38,605 nucleotides of DNA, taken from the NCBI GenBank assembly GCA_947367795.1, contig CANBER010000008.1, positions 1 through 38,605 of the forward strand, written 5' to 3'. The translations under genes and the position numbers were made by a program. Shown here piece by piece: positions 16,612-25,284 of the stretch. Position 1 is the stretch's first letter; every line of letters begins with the position of its first letter. The DNA is from an uncultured Candidatus Saccharibacteria bacterium (GTDB lineage: Bacteria; Patescibacteriota; Saccharimonadia; Saccharimonadales; Saccharimonadaceae). A model generated the notes under the pieces. That model did no database searches. It was not told the DNA's origin and was given only the letters and a program-made list of their open reading frames with translations.

Positions 16612-17784
16612 ATGGATATTCTCATCATTATTCTGGTAGCATTTAATCTCGCTCTAGTTGTTTTACTTCTACTACGCAAGCCTACCGGAGCTCGCACTGA
16701 ACTCATGAAACTTAACGAGCGTCTCATTCGGATCGAGGGGGAATTAGACAAACTTTCTCCCAAAATCGAATCCGAATTTCGTGAAAACCGCAAAGAAATT
16801 TCCGAAAACCTAGGTGGCATTGGCCGTACTCTCGATTCACGTGTCAAAAATTTACAAGACGACAATGCTAAACGCCTAGAGGAAATGCGACTCACGGTTG
16901 ACGAAAAACTGCAACAATCTGTCGAGAAACGTTTTAATGAGAGCTTCAAGACCATCTCTGGTCAGCTCACTCAGGTCTATCAAGGCCTTGGCGAAATGAA
17001 AAATCTCGCCCATGGTGTTGGCGATCTCAAGAAGGTCATGGAAGGCGTCAAAACTCGCGGTATTTACGGTGAAGTTCAACTCGGCAATATAATTTCGGAT
17101 TGTCTCTCTTCCGCACAATACGAAGAGAATTTTATCACTAAATCCGGCAGCAACGATCGTGTCGAGTTCGCTATTAGAATGCCCGGCAAGTCTGATCAAC
17201 CCACTTTCTTGCCTATTGACTCAAAATTTCCCATCGAAAATTACGCTCGACTAATTACAGCCTATGATCAAGGTTCTCGCGCCGAAATTGACCAACATCG
17301 CAAAGCTCTCACCCTTGACGTCCGCGAACAAGCCAAGAAGATCTCTTCCAAATATCTTGACCCGCCAGCCACTACCGACTTTGCCGTCATGTTCGTCCCT
17401 ACCGAAAGCCTCTATGCCGAAATTCTACGCATTCCGGGTCTATTTGACGAGATCCGCCAAAAGTTCAATGTCACCATCTGTTCTCCGTCTACTCTACCCG
17501 CAATTCTCTCTAGTTTGACGATGGGTTTTCGCACTATGGCCATCGAACAGCGTTCCGCGGAAGTCTGGCAGACTTTAGGCGCTGTCAAAACTCAGTTTAG
17601 TAAATTCGGTGACCTCCTTGGTGCAGTCCGCAAAAAACTTCAAGAAACTACCAACAAAATCACTGATGCCGAGACTACTTCCCGCCAAATTGAACGCAAA
17701 CTAAAGAACGTCGAGACTTTGCCCGAGTCCGAAAGCCATCAACTCATTGGCGAGATCACCCTAGATCATGTGTCCGAAACTTAA
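16612..17784 (+). CDS. rmuC: RmuC-family DNA recombination protein
   Basis: This 390-aa RmuC-like protein belongs to a family with a restriction-endonuclease-like fold proposed to limit inverted-repeat recombination. It has an N-terminal membrane anchor (about residues 2-21) and a long charged coiled coil (about 28-125). The conserved domain includes TRGIYGEVQLGNII, FLPIDSKFPIENY, FAVMFVPTESLYAEI and GFRTMAIEQRSAEVW. ATG 16612 is preferred. The upstream in-frame ATG 16603 overlaps the -10 box, and further extension runs through the terminator. No Shine-Dalgarno precedes it, in keeping with a leaderless mRNA. The 3' end almost touches the promoter of the next gene. Confidence 0.9.
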   Translation: MDILIIILVAFNLALVVLLLLRKPTGARTELMKLNERLIRIEGELDKLSPKIESEFRENRKEISENLGGIGRTLDSRVKNLQDDNAKRLEEMRLTVDEKLQQSVEKRFNESFKTISGQLTQVYQGLGEMKNLAHGVGDLKKVMEGVKTRGIYGEVQLGNIISDCLSSAQYEENFITKSGSNDRVEFAIRMPGKSDQPTFLPIDSKFPIENYARLITAYDQGSRAEIDQHRKALTLDVREQAKKISSKYLDPPATTDFAVMFVPTESLYAEILRIPGLFDEIRQKFNVTICSPSTLPAILSSLTMGFRTMAIEQRSAEVWQTLGAVKTQFSKFGDLLGAVRKKLQETTNKITDAETTSRQIERKLKNVETLPESESHQLIGEITLDHVSET

Positions 17785-17786
17785 TA

Positions 17787-17795
17787 TGCTATAAT
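17787..17795 (+). promoter_or_regulatory. Extended -10 promoter for the CmpB-like gene
   Basis: TGC-TATAAT at 17787-17795 begins 3 nt after the rmuC stop. The -10 ends 6 nt before ATG 17802, so the mRNA would be leaderless. Confidence 0.7.
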
Positions 17796-17801
17796 ACTGT
17801 T

Positions 17802-18476
17802 ATGGATTTTATCGCCACTTGGTTTCTGATCTTTATTATTTACTCCTTCGCTGGTTGGTGTATGGAAGTTTTGATTAGCTTGGTCCTACGCAAGAAACTG
17901 ATTAACCGAGGCTTTTTGGTGGGGCCAATCTGCCCCATTTACGGAGTGGGCGCCCTACTTCTATCAGCTGTTCTCGATGCCAACGAGCCACCTTTGGTGA
18001 TTTTCTGTGTCGCCTTTGTCGGTAGTGCCGTCCTGGAATATCTGGCCAGCTTCGTGATGGAGCGCCTTTTTCGTGTGCGTTGGTGGGATTATACCGAGCG
18101 ACCTTTTAATCTTAATGGGCGTATCTGTCTTGAATCTATCCTCTCATTTGGTATCATTGGAGTTTTAATGCTCAAACTCATCACACCTGCTTTGATCGGG
18201 CTATTTCAAAGCTTACCGCCTACTATCTTGATTCTGAGTGCAAGCATCGTTTTTTTCACCGTATTATGTGATATCGCCTTATCTCTCTGGTTAATTTTGA
18301 ATGTTCGCATTACCGTTGGTACCGTTGAACGTGACGCCACTGACGAGATCTCTCACCGCGTTCAAGAAATCCTCATGGATAAAGGCAAACTTAACCGTCG
18401 CCTAGTCAAAGCCTTTCCTAATCAAAAACCTACCAAAAAATCCCCGTCTCATCGTAAAACCCCAAAAAATCACTAA
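17802..18476 (+). CDS. Putative ABC-transporter type IV (CmpB-like) membrane protein
   Basis: This 224-aa protein has about five or six membrane segments. Signature pieces of the CmpB-like family are YSFAGWCMEVLI near the N-terminus, NRGFLVGPICPIYGVG, EYLASFVMERLFRVRWWDY and FNLNGRICLESILSFG. The family is named for ABC transporters, but no ATPase partner is adjacent and the biochemical role is unknown. The last about 25 residues are basic and rich in Lys, Pro and Ser, probably a disordered cytoplasmic tail. The start is fixed by the -10 box 6 nt upstream. Confidence 0.8.
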   Translation: MDFIATWFLIFIIYSFAGWCMEVLISLVLRKKLINRGFLVGPICPIYGVGALLLSAVLDANEPPLVIFCVAFVGSAVLEYLASFVMERLFRVRWWDYTERPFNLNGRICLESILSFGIIGVLMLKLITPALIGLFQSLPPTILILSASIVFFTVLCDIALSLWLILNVRITVGTVERDATDEISHRVQEILMDKGKLNRRLVKAFPNQKPTKKSPSHRKTPKNH

Positions 18477-18480
18477 ATTA

Positions 18481-18489
18481 TGCTATAAT
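18481..18489 (+). promoter_or_regulatory. Extended -10 promoter for the DHH phosphoesterase gene
   Basis: TGC-TATAAT at 18481-18489. The -10 ends 7 nt before ATG 18497. Confidence 0.7.
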
Positions 18490-18496
18490 ATATATT

Positions 18497-19486
18497 ATGT
18501 ACGATCAATTTCGGGAGTTTTTACGAGGCAAAACTCGTCTCTGCATTATCCAAGCCGAAAATCCAGACGGAGATTCATTGGGCTCTGCCATTGCTCTAGA
18601 TTATATACTACAGAACACGGAAAATACCCTTTATTGTCCTGTCGATATTCCGAAATATCTTCGGTATTTTCCGGATTGGTCACGCGTAACCAATGAGTTT
18701 GATTTTCGTGCTGACGGATATATCATCGTGGACACCGCCGCTAGTGTCTTACTTTCCAAGCTACTTGATGATCCAGCCATTCGCAACTCTTTAGCCAACA
18801 AGCCGGTTTTCGTTCTAGACCACCACGAGACCGAAGATGACCTCGATTTTGCACATACCGCCATCATCGAGCTTCTCCCAGCCTGCGCTGCTCTGATTTA
18901 TCAAATCGCTAAAGCTCTCAACCTTCAAATCCTTCCAGAAGCGGCTGCCGCTTTGTATTCTGCAATTTCTTCCGACACTCTCGGCCTCGTCAGCACGTCT
19001 GTCACCTCAGATACCATGCGCACCATGGCTGATTTGATTGATCTTGGCGCAGATCCGGCCACCCTCGACGAACGCCGCCGTGAATTTATGAAAAAATCCC
19101 CGCGGATTTTGGATTACAAAGCGGATCTGATTAAACGTATCGACTACTCTCTCGATGGTCGCCTAGCCACTATCCATATTCCGTTTGAAGAAATCCAAAA
19201 ATATTCTGACGAATACAACCCCAATGTTCTCATTCTTGAAGAAATGCGCCTCGTCGAAGGTGTCGTCGTCGCAATTGCCATCAAAACTTATCCCGATGGC
19301 AAGATTACTGGCAAAATTCGTACTTCCGAGCCCATCGCGGAACAAATCGCCGGCTACTTTGGTGGCGGTGGACATCCTTTTGCTGCCGGTTTCCGTACCT
19401 ATGATATCTCCTATGACGATGTAGTGGCCGATCTCGTCAAAATGCTGCCAGACTTACTTCAAACTACCGAGGAAGAGCATGCCTAA
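18497..19486 (+). CDS. DHH/DHHA1-family phosphoesterase (NrnA-like)
   Basis: This 329-aa protein has the two-domain layout of NrnA-type phosphoesterases, which degrade nano-RNA, pAp or cyclic dinucleotides using Mn2+. Motif I is NPDGDSLGSA (residues 22-31), motif II the Asp in IIVDTAA, motif III DHHETEDD, then SDTLGLVSTSVT. The DHHA1 end reads GGGGHPFAAGF. The His usually three residues before the Pro of motif I is Ala20 here, so one metal ligand may be missing. It opens a run of overlapping genes: the next ATG lies 8 nt inside its 3' end. The substrate cannot be told from sequence. Confidence 0.85.
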   Translation: MYDQFREFLRGKTRLCIIQAENPDGDSLGSAIALDYILQNTENTLYCPVDIPKYLRYFPDWSRVTNEFDFRADGYIIVDTAASVLLSKLLDDPAIRNSLANKPVFVLDHHETEDDLDFAHTAIIELLPACAALIYQIAKALNLQILPEAAAALYSAISSDTLGLVSTSVTSDTMRTMADLIDLGADPATLDERRREFMKKSPRILDYKADLIKRIDYSLDGRLATIHIPFEEIQKYSDEYNPNVLILEEMRLVEGVVVAIAIKTYPDGKITGKIRTSEPIAEQIAGYFGGGGHPFAAGFRTYDISYDDVVADLVKMLPDLLQTTEEEHA

Positions 19487-20354
19487 AGCGCTCAGCGGCT
19501 TCTATAATTTTCGCACCAAGCTTTCTCATAAACTATTTCGTCGGCCAATTTACCTCAAAGCTGCCTTCGATAATAGAATCAAAGCTCCCAAGCTCACGGT
19601 GATTTTTTTACACGGCATTTCGGCCACATCTGACACTTGGCGCACGACCTTGCGTGAGTTCAATAAAAATCCTGATCTCAAAAATGTGCGTTTGATCGCG
19701 CTTGACCTCCTCGGCTTCGGTAAAAGTCTCCAGGCCAATTGGTTGGATTACGACTATCTCGACTACAATTCCGCTCTACATCACAGCCTCAAATATTACA
19801 AAATCACCGGCCCATTTGTAATTGTCGGCCACTCTATGGGTTCACTCATCGCTGCAAACTTTGCTGCCGACCGTCATACCTCAGAAAACTTAGTCGGCCT
19901 AATTCTAGTTTCGCCTCCCATTCTCATGCCCGAAGAGCTCGCGAAGCTCCCTGACAAAGTCTACACCAAATCCTATAGCGCGCTGCACCGCCTCGCCAAA
20001 GATGAGCCGGCATTGAGTGTCGTGGCCAATCTTGTTCAGCGGTTTAGTAGTTTTCGTAGCCAATATATCAAAACCCCAGCTTTCGGGCGCTCTATGGATC
20101 AAATCATCCTCAATCATCTCAACTATCAAACTTTTGATAAAATCAAAGTGCCTACCCTCATTATTCACGGACACTTCGATCCGCTCGTCATGAAATCCAA
20201 CCTCAAACAAGCCGCCGATCGCAATCCACGCATCCGCTTTTGCAGCGTCATCGGACATCACGATATTTCCACTCAAAAACGCACCAAAATCCTCATCGAA
20301 CTAAAACGTATTCTACGGGAGCAACAACATGCCAACCAAACTCACACTGTATAA
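19479..20354 (+). CDS. Alpha/beta hydrolase
   Basis: This 291-aa alpha/beta-fold hydrolase has all three catalytic elements: the nucleophile elbow GHSMGS, the acid in IIHGHFDPLV and the His in VIGHHDIS. The oxyanion-hole region reads FLHGISATSDTW. There is no signal peptide, so it is probably cytoplasmic. The basic N-terminus (FRTKLSHKLFRRP) may touch a membrane or nucleic acid. Its ATG overlaps the end of the DHH gene by 8 nt and its 3' end overlaps cysS by 26 nt, so the three are probably co-translated. The substrate is unknown. Confidence 0.88.
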   Translation: MPKALSGFYNFRTKLSHKLFRRPIYLKAAFDNRIKAPKLTVIFLHGISATSDTWRTTLREFNKNPDLKNVRLIALDLLGFGKSLQANWLDYDYLDYNSALHHSLKYYKITGPFVIVGHSMGSLIAANFAADRHTSENLVGLILVSPPILMPEELAKLPDKVYTKSYSALHRLAKDEPALSVVANLVQRFSSFRSQYIKTPAFGRSMDQIILNHLNYQTFDKIKVPTLIIHGHFDPLVMKSNLKQAADRNPRIRFCSVIGHHDISTQKRTKILIELKRILREQQHANQTHTV

Positions 20355-21744
20355 TACCTTGACACGCAAAACTGAGCCCTTCAAACCGCTCGACCCCACC
20401 AAAGTCAAAATCTATACCTGCGGCCCAACAGTCTACAGTTCACCCCACATCGGCAATTTTGCCACGTACGTCTATTGGGACTTATTGCTACGAGTTCTGA
20501 AATTTAATGGCTTTACGCCATATCGCGTGCTAAATTTAACCGATGTTGGGCACCTGAGCTCTGATGCTGATGATGGTGAAGACAAACTTGAAAAAGGCGC
20601 ACGCCAATCTGGCAAAACTGTCTGGGAGGTCGCTAAGTATTACAGTGCTGAATTTTTACGCGATTTCAAAAAGCTCAATTTAATTGAGCCTGACGTCATC
20701 GCGAAAGCTACAGATTATATCCCGCAAGATCTAGAGTTAATTCAAAAGTTAATCGAGAAAGGTTTTACCTACGAAACACACGATGGGATCTATTTTGACA
20801 CTAGTAAATTCCCACGTTACGCTGATTTTGCTCGACTAGATTTGAATCATCTCAAAGCTGGCGCACGCGTCGAATTCTCTAGCGAGAAGCGTAATCCAAG
20901 CGATTTTGTCCTCTGGAAATTCATTCAGCCGAGCGAAAAGCATGATATGCGTTGGGATTTTCTCGATCGTCCAGGTTATCCTGGCTGGCATATCGAATGC
21001 TCAGCGATCATTCATAACACCCTTGGCGAGCCGATCGACATTCATACCGGCGGTATTGATCATATTCCAGTACACCACACCAATGAAATCGCACAAAGTG
21101 AAGCCGCTTTCGAGCGCAAGCTAGCAAATTACTGGCTACACTGCAATCACCTCACTAGTGAAGGCCAAAAAATCTCCAAAAGTCTCGGTAATGGTTATAC
21201 CCTCTCCGATCTGGAGGAAAAGGGTTATTCTCCACTTGATTTTAAAATGTGGGTTTATCAAGGGCATTATCGTTCTGAAAGAGATTTTAGCTTAGAAAGT
21301 CTCGAAGCTGCGAGAGTACGCCGGCTAAACTGGCGCAACCGCGTAGCTCGTTGTTATCAAGAAGAACAACAGAATGATAGCAAAACCGCAGAAAAGGCTA
21401 TTAGCTTTTCAGAAATCATTGAACCTCTAAACGAGGATCTAAATTCTGCTCAGGTTTTCGCTCTCATTGATAATACAAACTATACGAACTTGTTCTTTTG
21501 GCAAACTATTGAAAGCTTATTTGCTTTAGGCCTATTTGAAGGTTACGAACAAGAAAGTGAAATGTATATAGAAAACTTTATAGAAAAGACAAGCCAACTC
21601 GCAAGCCCGATACTGAAAAAACGCGCAATGGCTCGTGCCGAAAAAAACTATGCCGAATCCGATCGCCTACGCGATGAGCTTAAACAATATAATCTCACTG
21701 TACTCGACACACCAAACGGACAAATTTGGCAATACATTAAATAG
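20329..21744 (+). CDS. cysS: Cysteinyl-tRNA synthetase
   Basis: This class I synthetase of 471 aa charges tRNA(Cys). It shows the N-terminal TCGPTVYSSPHIGN (HIGH motif), the zinc ligands Cys in YTCGP and WHIECS with HHTNEIAQSE, and the KMSKS equivalent KISKSLGN. A helical anticodon-binding region follows. The last about 130 codons look more AT-rich than the rest, in a region that is poorly conserved in the family. The ATG lies 26 nt before the end of the hydrolase gene. Confidence 0.96.
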   Translation: MPTKLTLYNTLTRKTEPFKPLDPTKVKIYTCGPTVYSSPHIGNFATYVYWDLLLRVLKFNGFTPYRVLNLTDVGHLSSDADDGEDKLEKGARQSGKTVWEVAKYYSAEFLRDFKKLNLIEPDVIAKATDYIPQDLELIQKLIEKGFTYETHDGIYFDTSKFPRYADFARLDLNHLKAGARVEFSSEKRNPSDFVLWKFIQPSEKHDMRWDFLDRPGYPGWHIECSAIIHNTLGEPIDIHTGGIDHIPVHHTNEIAQSEAAFERKLANYWLHCNHLTSEGQKISKSLGNGYTLSDLEEKGYSPLDFKMWVYQGHYRSERDFSLESLEAARVRRLNWRNRVARCYQEEQQNDSKTAEKAISFSEIIEPLNEDLNSAQVFALIDNTNYTNLFFWQTIESLFALGLFEGYEQESEMYIENFIEKTSQLASPILKKRAMARAEKNYAESDRLRDELKQYNLTVLDTPNGQIWQYIK

Positions 21745-21760
21745 ATAGTTCCGCATTTCG

Positions 21761-21769
21761 TGTTATAAT
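21761..21769 (+). promoter_or_regulatory. Extended -10 promoter for the ABC transporter pair
   Basis: TGT-TATAAT at 21761-21769. The -10 ends 6 nt before ATG 21776. Confidence 0.65.
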
Positions 21770-21775
21770 TATAAA

Positions 21776-22564
21776 ATGGAACCTGTAATCGAAACTAGAG
21801 ATTTAGTCAAAGTCTACGGCAAACGCTCGATGGCTTTTACCGCTCTCAAAAAAATCAATCTTCAAATTTACCCCGGCGAGTCGGTTGCTATTATCGGTAA
21901 GTCCGGCTCCGGCAAGTCTACTTTAATGCATCTACTTGCTTTGTTGGATCGTCCCACCGAAGGAGCAGTCATGATCGACGGTGTTGATGCCACCAAGCTC
22001 AGCGCGCACGAACTCAATCGCCTGCGTAACCAAACCTTTGGCTTCGTCTTCCAACAATTCTTCATGAATCCTAGCGACACTGTACTCGAAAATGTTGTCT
22101 TGCCTCTCAAAATCGCCGGCAAACATCGCAAAGAGCGTCGCACTATGGCTGAGAAAGCCCTCAAGACCGTCGGGCTTTCCGAACGTATCAAATTCAAAGC
22201 CAACGATCTTTCTGGTGGCCAAAAACAACGTGTCTGTATTGCCCGTGCCATTGTCAATCACCCCAAAATCCTCTTCGCCGACGAACCGACCGGTAACCTC
22301 GATTCTACCACTGGTGACAAAGTCATTAAACTCTTATTTGACCTAAACAAAAAAGGTGTTACTCTAATTATCGTGACTCATGATGAAGATTTAGCCAAAC
22401 TTTGCGATCGTCAAATTCGCATCTCTGACGGCAAGATCATCGAAGATACTGCCAAAGCCTCGAAATCTACCAAAACTTCCAAAAAAAGCCGATCGGAGGA
22501 CAAGCCTAAGCCCTCATCTAAGACTAAACTTGCCACCAAAACTTCAGCGAAAGGAGCTAAATAA
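21776..22564 (+). CDS. ABC transporter ATP-binding protein (MacB/LolD type)
   Basis: This 262-aa ATPase powers the adjacent permease. It shows Walker A GKSGSGKST, Q-loop FGFVFQQFF, signature LSGGQKQRV, Walker B ILFADEPTGNLD and H-loop VTHDED. The family pairs with MacB/FtsX-type permeases for mechanotransmission, or for export of peptides or lipoproteins. Residues 227-262 form a Lys/Ser/Thr-rich low-complexity tail beyond the normal end of the domain. The permease ATG overlaps its stop by one base. Expression is probably leaderless from the TATAAT 6 nt upstream. Confidence 0.93.
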   Translation: MEPVIETRDLVKVYGKRSMAFTALKKINLQIYPGESVAIIGKSGSGKSTLMHLLALLDRPTEGAVMIDGVDATKLSAHELNRLRNQTFGFVFQQFFMNPSDTVLENVVLPLKIAGKHRKERRTMAEKALKTVGLSERIKFKANDLSGGQKQRVCIARAIVNHPKILFADEPTGNLDSTTGDKVIKLLFDLNKKGVTLIIVTHDEDLAKLCDRQIRISDGKIIEDTAKASKSTKTSKKSRSEDKPKPSSKTKLATKTSAKGAK

Positions 22565-23883
22565 TGCAATTCTTTGATGTTTTACGTACCGCCAATCACA
22601 ACCTCTTCCGCAATAAAGTTCGTACCTTCTTGACGATTTTGGCCATTTTTGTAGGCAGCTTCACCATTATTCTTAATGTCGCTATCAATGCCGGTGTCAA
22701 TGCTTTTATTGACGAGCAGACCGACGTTCTCGGGGGTGATGACTTTATTATGCTATTGAGTAATGGTGCCGAATCTATGATGAGCAGCACCGGTATGGGC
22801 GCAGCCAGCGGCCCGACCGAATACGTCGAATCCGAAGCTACTAGCAGCGTCAATGCTCTGAGCAAAGAAGATCAAGAAAAGTTAAAACAAATCGAAGGCA
22901 TTGACGCTGATTCCTTCTATTCTCCCACTCCTATCAACGGCGAAGGTTACTATGCTAGCAAAAAGACCGACAAAAAATACGTCATCGAAAACATGATGAT
23001 TTTGCCACCAGGGAATTTCAAAATTCCACTCGCTGCCGGTAGCCTACCTGACGACGACAAAGACACCTATCAGATTACGCTTGCGCCCGAATATGCCGAA
23101 GCTCTCGGCTATGACAACAACGAAGCCATTATCGGACAAACCATTACCCTGGCCTTCAAAAATGACGTCCTCAAAACTTGGTCCAAAGTCGAGGCTGAAG
23201 TTGTCGGCGTCGAGGCAAACGGCATCGTTACCTCCAGCATGGGTTCGATCATCTCTCGAGCACTCTATGATAAAATCTTCGATATTGCTTATCAGCATTT
23301 ACCAGCCGAGTACAAAGAAAATCTTCCGACCTACTACATCATGGCAACCTTCGACCACGAGAAATTCACTGAAGACGAAATCAAACAAAAGGTAGCTGAC
23401 GCCGGCTATTTCGCCTGGACTGTATCCGACATGATGGGTATGATTCGCTCGTTCTTTGATGTGATCATGGTAGTATTTAATGTTTTCGGCAGTATTGCCC
23501 TTCTTGCCGCGGCCATCGGTATCGTCAATACCTTGCTAATGTCAGTCGAAGAGCGTACCCGTGAAATTGGCCTCGACAAAGCCCTCGGCATGTCTTCCGG
23601 CCACATCTTCGCTGAATTTGCCACCGAAGCCATCCTACTCGGCTTCTGGGGATCTGTCCTCGGCGTACTCGTCGCATTTGGTATCGGGACCGCAGTCAAT
23701 GCTGCCGTACATGCTCCAGGTGGTTTCCTCGAAGTCTTCCCAACCTTTGACTTATTCAGATTTACCCTCGACAACATCTTGCCGCTCATCCTCATTATCA
23801 TGCTCATCGCCTTCATTGCCGGTACGGCGCCAGCTTGGAAAGCTGCTCGCAAAAATCCTATTGATGCCCTCAGATATGAATAA
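22564..23883 (+). CDS. ABC transporter permease (MacB/FtsX type)
   Basis: This 439-aa permease has one N-terminal membrane helix (FLTILAIFVGSFTIILNVA), an extracytoplasmic MacB-type domain of about 240 residues, then three C-terminal helices. The FtsX block contains GIVNTLLMSVEERTREIGL and ALG, and the protein ends with RKNPIDALRYE. AAAGGAG lies just before the ATG, which overlaps the ATPase stop. With the ATPase it forms a complete transporter of the mechanotransmission class. The extracytoplasmic domain is rich in Asp, Glu and Ser. The substrate is unknown. Confidence 0.92.
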   Translation: MQFFDVLRTANHNLFRNKVRTFLTILAIFVGSFTIILNVAINAGVNAFIDEQTDVLGGDDFIMLLSNGAESMMSSTGMGAASGPTEYVESEATSSVNALSKEDQEKLKQIEGIDADSFYSPTPINGEGYYASKKTDKKYVIENMMILPPGNFKIPLAAGSLPDDDKDTYQITLAPEYAEALGYDNNEAIIGQTITLAFKNDVLKTWSKVEAEVVGVEANGIVTSSMGSIISRALYDKIFDIAYQHLPAEYKENLPTYYIMATFDHEKFTEDEIKQKVADAGYFAWTVSDMMGMIRSFFDVIMVVFNVFGSIALLAAAIGIVNTLLMSVEERTREIGLDKALGMSSGHIFAEFATEAILLGFWGSVLGVLVAFGIGTAVNAAVHAPGGFLEVFPTFDLFRFTLDNILPLILIIMLIAFIAGTAPAWKAARKNPIDALRYE

Positions 23884-23919
23884 ATCAATATATCACCAGG
23901 TGAATATTTAGGAGTCAAA

Positions 23920-25284
23920 ATGTCCCAAAAATGCCATAAATATTCTAAATTTACAGAAAAATATATCACCGAACGCATAAATGTCGAAAAATTCATTCCT
24001 GGTGGTCAAGCACTCGCCACCCTTGTAAACGGCAAAAAGATCTTCCTTTGGGGCGCTTTACCTGGGGAAACTGTCACTAAAGCACACATTACTAAAGAAA
24101 AATCCAGCTACACCGAAGGCATTGCTATCGAAATTGCTCAAAAATCCCAGTACCGAGTTGAACCAGAAGATGAGTGCTATCTTGCCACTTCTCCCTGGCA
24201 AATCCTCGATTATGACTATGAACGAACGCAAAAAGATGAACTTCTGCGAGAAATCTTTCGTCAGCACATGATCACTCTCCCAACCGAGCTTGAAGATTTT
24301 CATATCATCAGTTTCGAGCCATATCATTATCGCAATAAAATGGAATACGCACTGTATTACAGTCACGAAGATCAAAAAATCCATCTCGCCTTTCACGAAC
24401 GCGGCAGTCATCGTAAAATCCCTATCAAAAAGTCCAGCCTGGAATATCCCGAAATCTGGCAGCGCGCCGTAGAAATTGTTGACGAGCTTAATCGTCGCGG
24501 CGAGGACGCGCGCAAATATCAGTCTCTCCTCCTCCGTGCAGGGCGCAGTCTAGAACCCAAAGGTGTTCCGCACGATTTACCAATTGACGCCGAACCAGAG
24601 AAACCGGTTGTCAGTGGTGGACTTTATGAAAACCATCGACCACATCCCAATTTTCCTGAACTTTATGACGTTATTCGCGAAAATGAATTTTCCTATTCAC
24701 CCAATGGCTTCTTCCAAGTCAACGTCAGGGCTTATACTGCTATGCTAACAGAAGTTGATCTTTTGAACTTGATGGGGCCAAAAGTACTCGACCTCTACTC
24801 CGGCGTCGGCACTATTGGTCTCTCACTTGCGCAAAATCGCGATCTAACCTTAGTTGAATGCGACAAAAACGCCTATCAAGAACTAGTCCACAATGTTAAC
24901 CGTCTTACGCAAGCCGCCGGAGCATCTGGACAGACTCTCCATATCAAGCCGATTTTTGCGAAATCCGAAGATACTCTAGATTATATCGAACCTGACCAAA
25001 CCGTCATCGTCGACCCACCTCGCGCCGGTTGCCGGCCAGAAGTCATCGAGCGTTTCCTGCAAGTTGAACCCGAGCGCATCATCTATCTCTCGTGTAACCC
25101 CGCCACTCAGGCCCGTGACGTCAAACCGCTCCTCGAAAAGTACACCATGCGAGCTTTTCTACCCTATAATTTCTTTCCTCGTACCCCGCACATCGAAAAT
25201 TTGATCATTTTAGAACGTAAGGGTGCGGAAACCCCAACCGCAATGCAAAAACACATCATGGAGTTAAGATATGGGACTAAATAA
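23920..25284 (+). CDS. RNA m5U methyltransferase, TrmA/RlmD family
   Basis: This is an S-adenosylmethionine-dependent uridine-C5 methyltransferase of 454 aa, similar to RlmD, RlmCD and TrmA. A degenerate TRAM-like N-terminal domain (GGQALATLVNGKKIFLWG) is followed by the central region and a Rossmann domain. Key motifs are FSYSPNGFFQVN, VLDLYSGVGTIGLSLA, IVDPPRAGC, the catalytic Cys in YLSCNPATQARDV and the terminal PRTPHIENLI with the base Glu. The [4Fe-4S] cysteines of RlmD are not kept: the expected Cys-rich block reads ECYLATSPWQ. AGGAG (23910-23914) precedes the ATG. It overlaps the helicase gene by 14 nt. The target RNA is not determinable. Confidence 0.9.
   Translation: MSQKCHKYSKFTEKYITERINVEKFIPGGQALATLVNGKKIFLWGALPGETVTKAHITKEKSSYTEGIAIEIAQKSQYRVEPEDECYLATSPWQILDYDYERTQKDELLREIFRQHMITLPTELEDFHIISFEPYHYRNKMEYALYYSHEDQKIHLAFHERGSHRKIPIKKSSLEYPEIWQRAVEIVDELNRRGEDARKYQSLLLRAGRSLEPKGVPHDLPIDAEPEKPVVSGGLYENHRPHPNFPELYDVIRENEFSYSPNGFFQVNVRAYTAMLTEVDLLNLMGPKVLDLYSGVGTIGLSLAQNRDLTLVECDKNAYQELVHNVNRLTQAAGASGQTLHIKPIFAKSEDTLDYIEPDQTVIVDPPRAGCRPEVIERFLQVEPERIIYLSCNPATQARDVKPLLEKYTMRAFLPYNFFPRTPHIENLIILERKGAETPTAMQKHIMELRYGTK

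Noticed and set aside
21340-21744. AT-rich 3' third of cysS as a foreign or fused segment
   Set aside because: The frame is continuous, the length is normal, and this anticodon-binding region is poorly conserved in the family. The composition shift alone is weak evidence.
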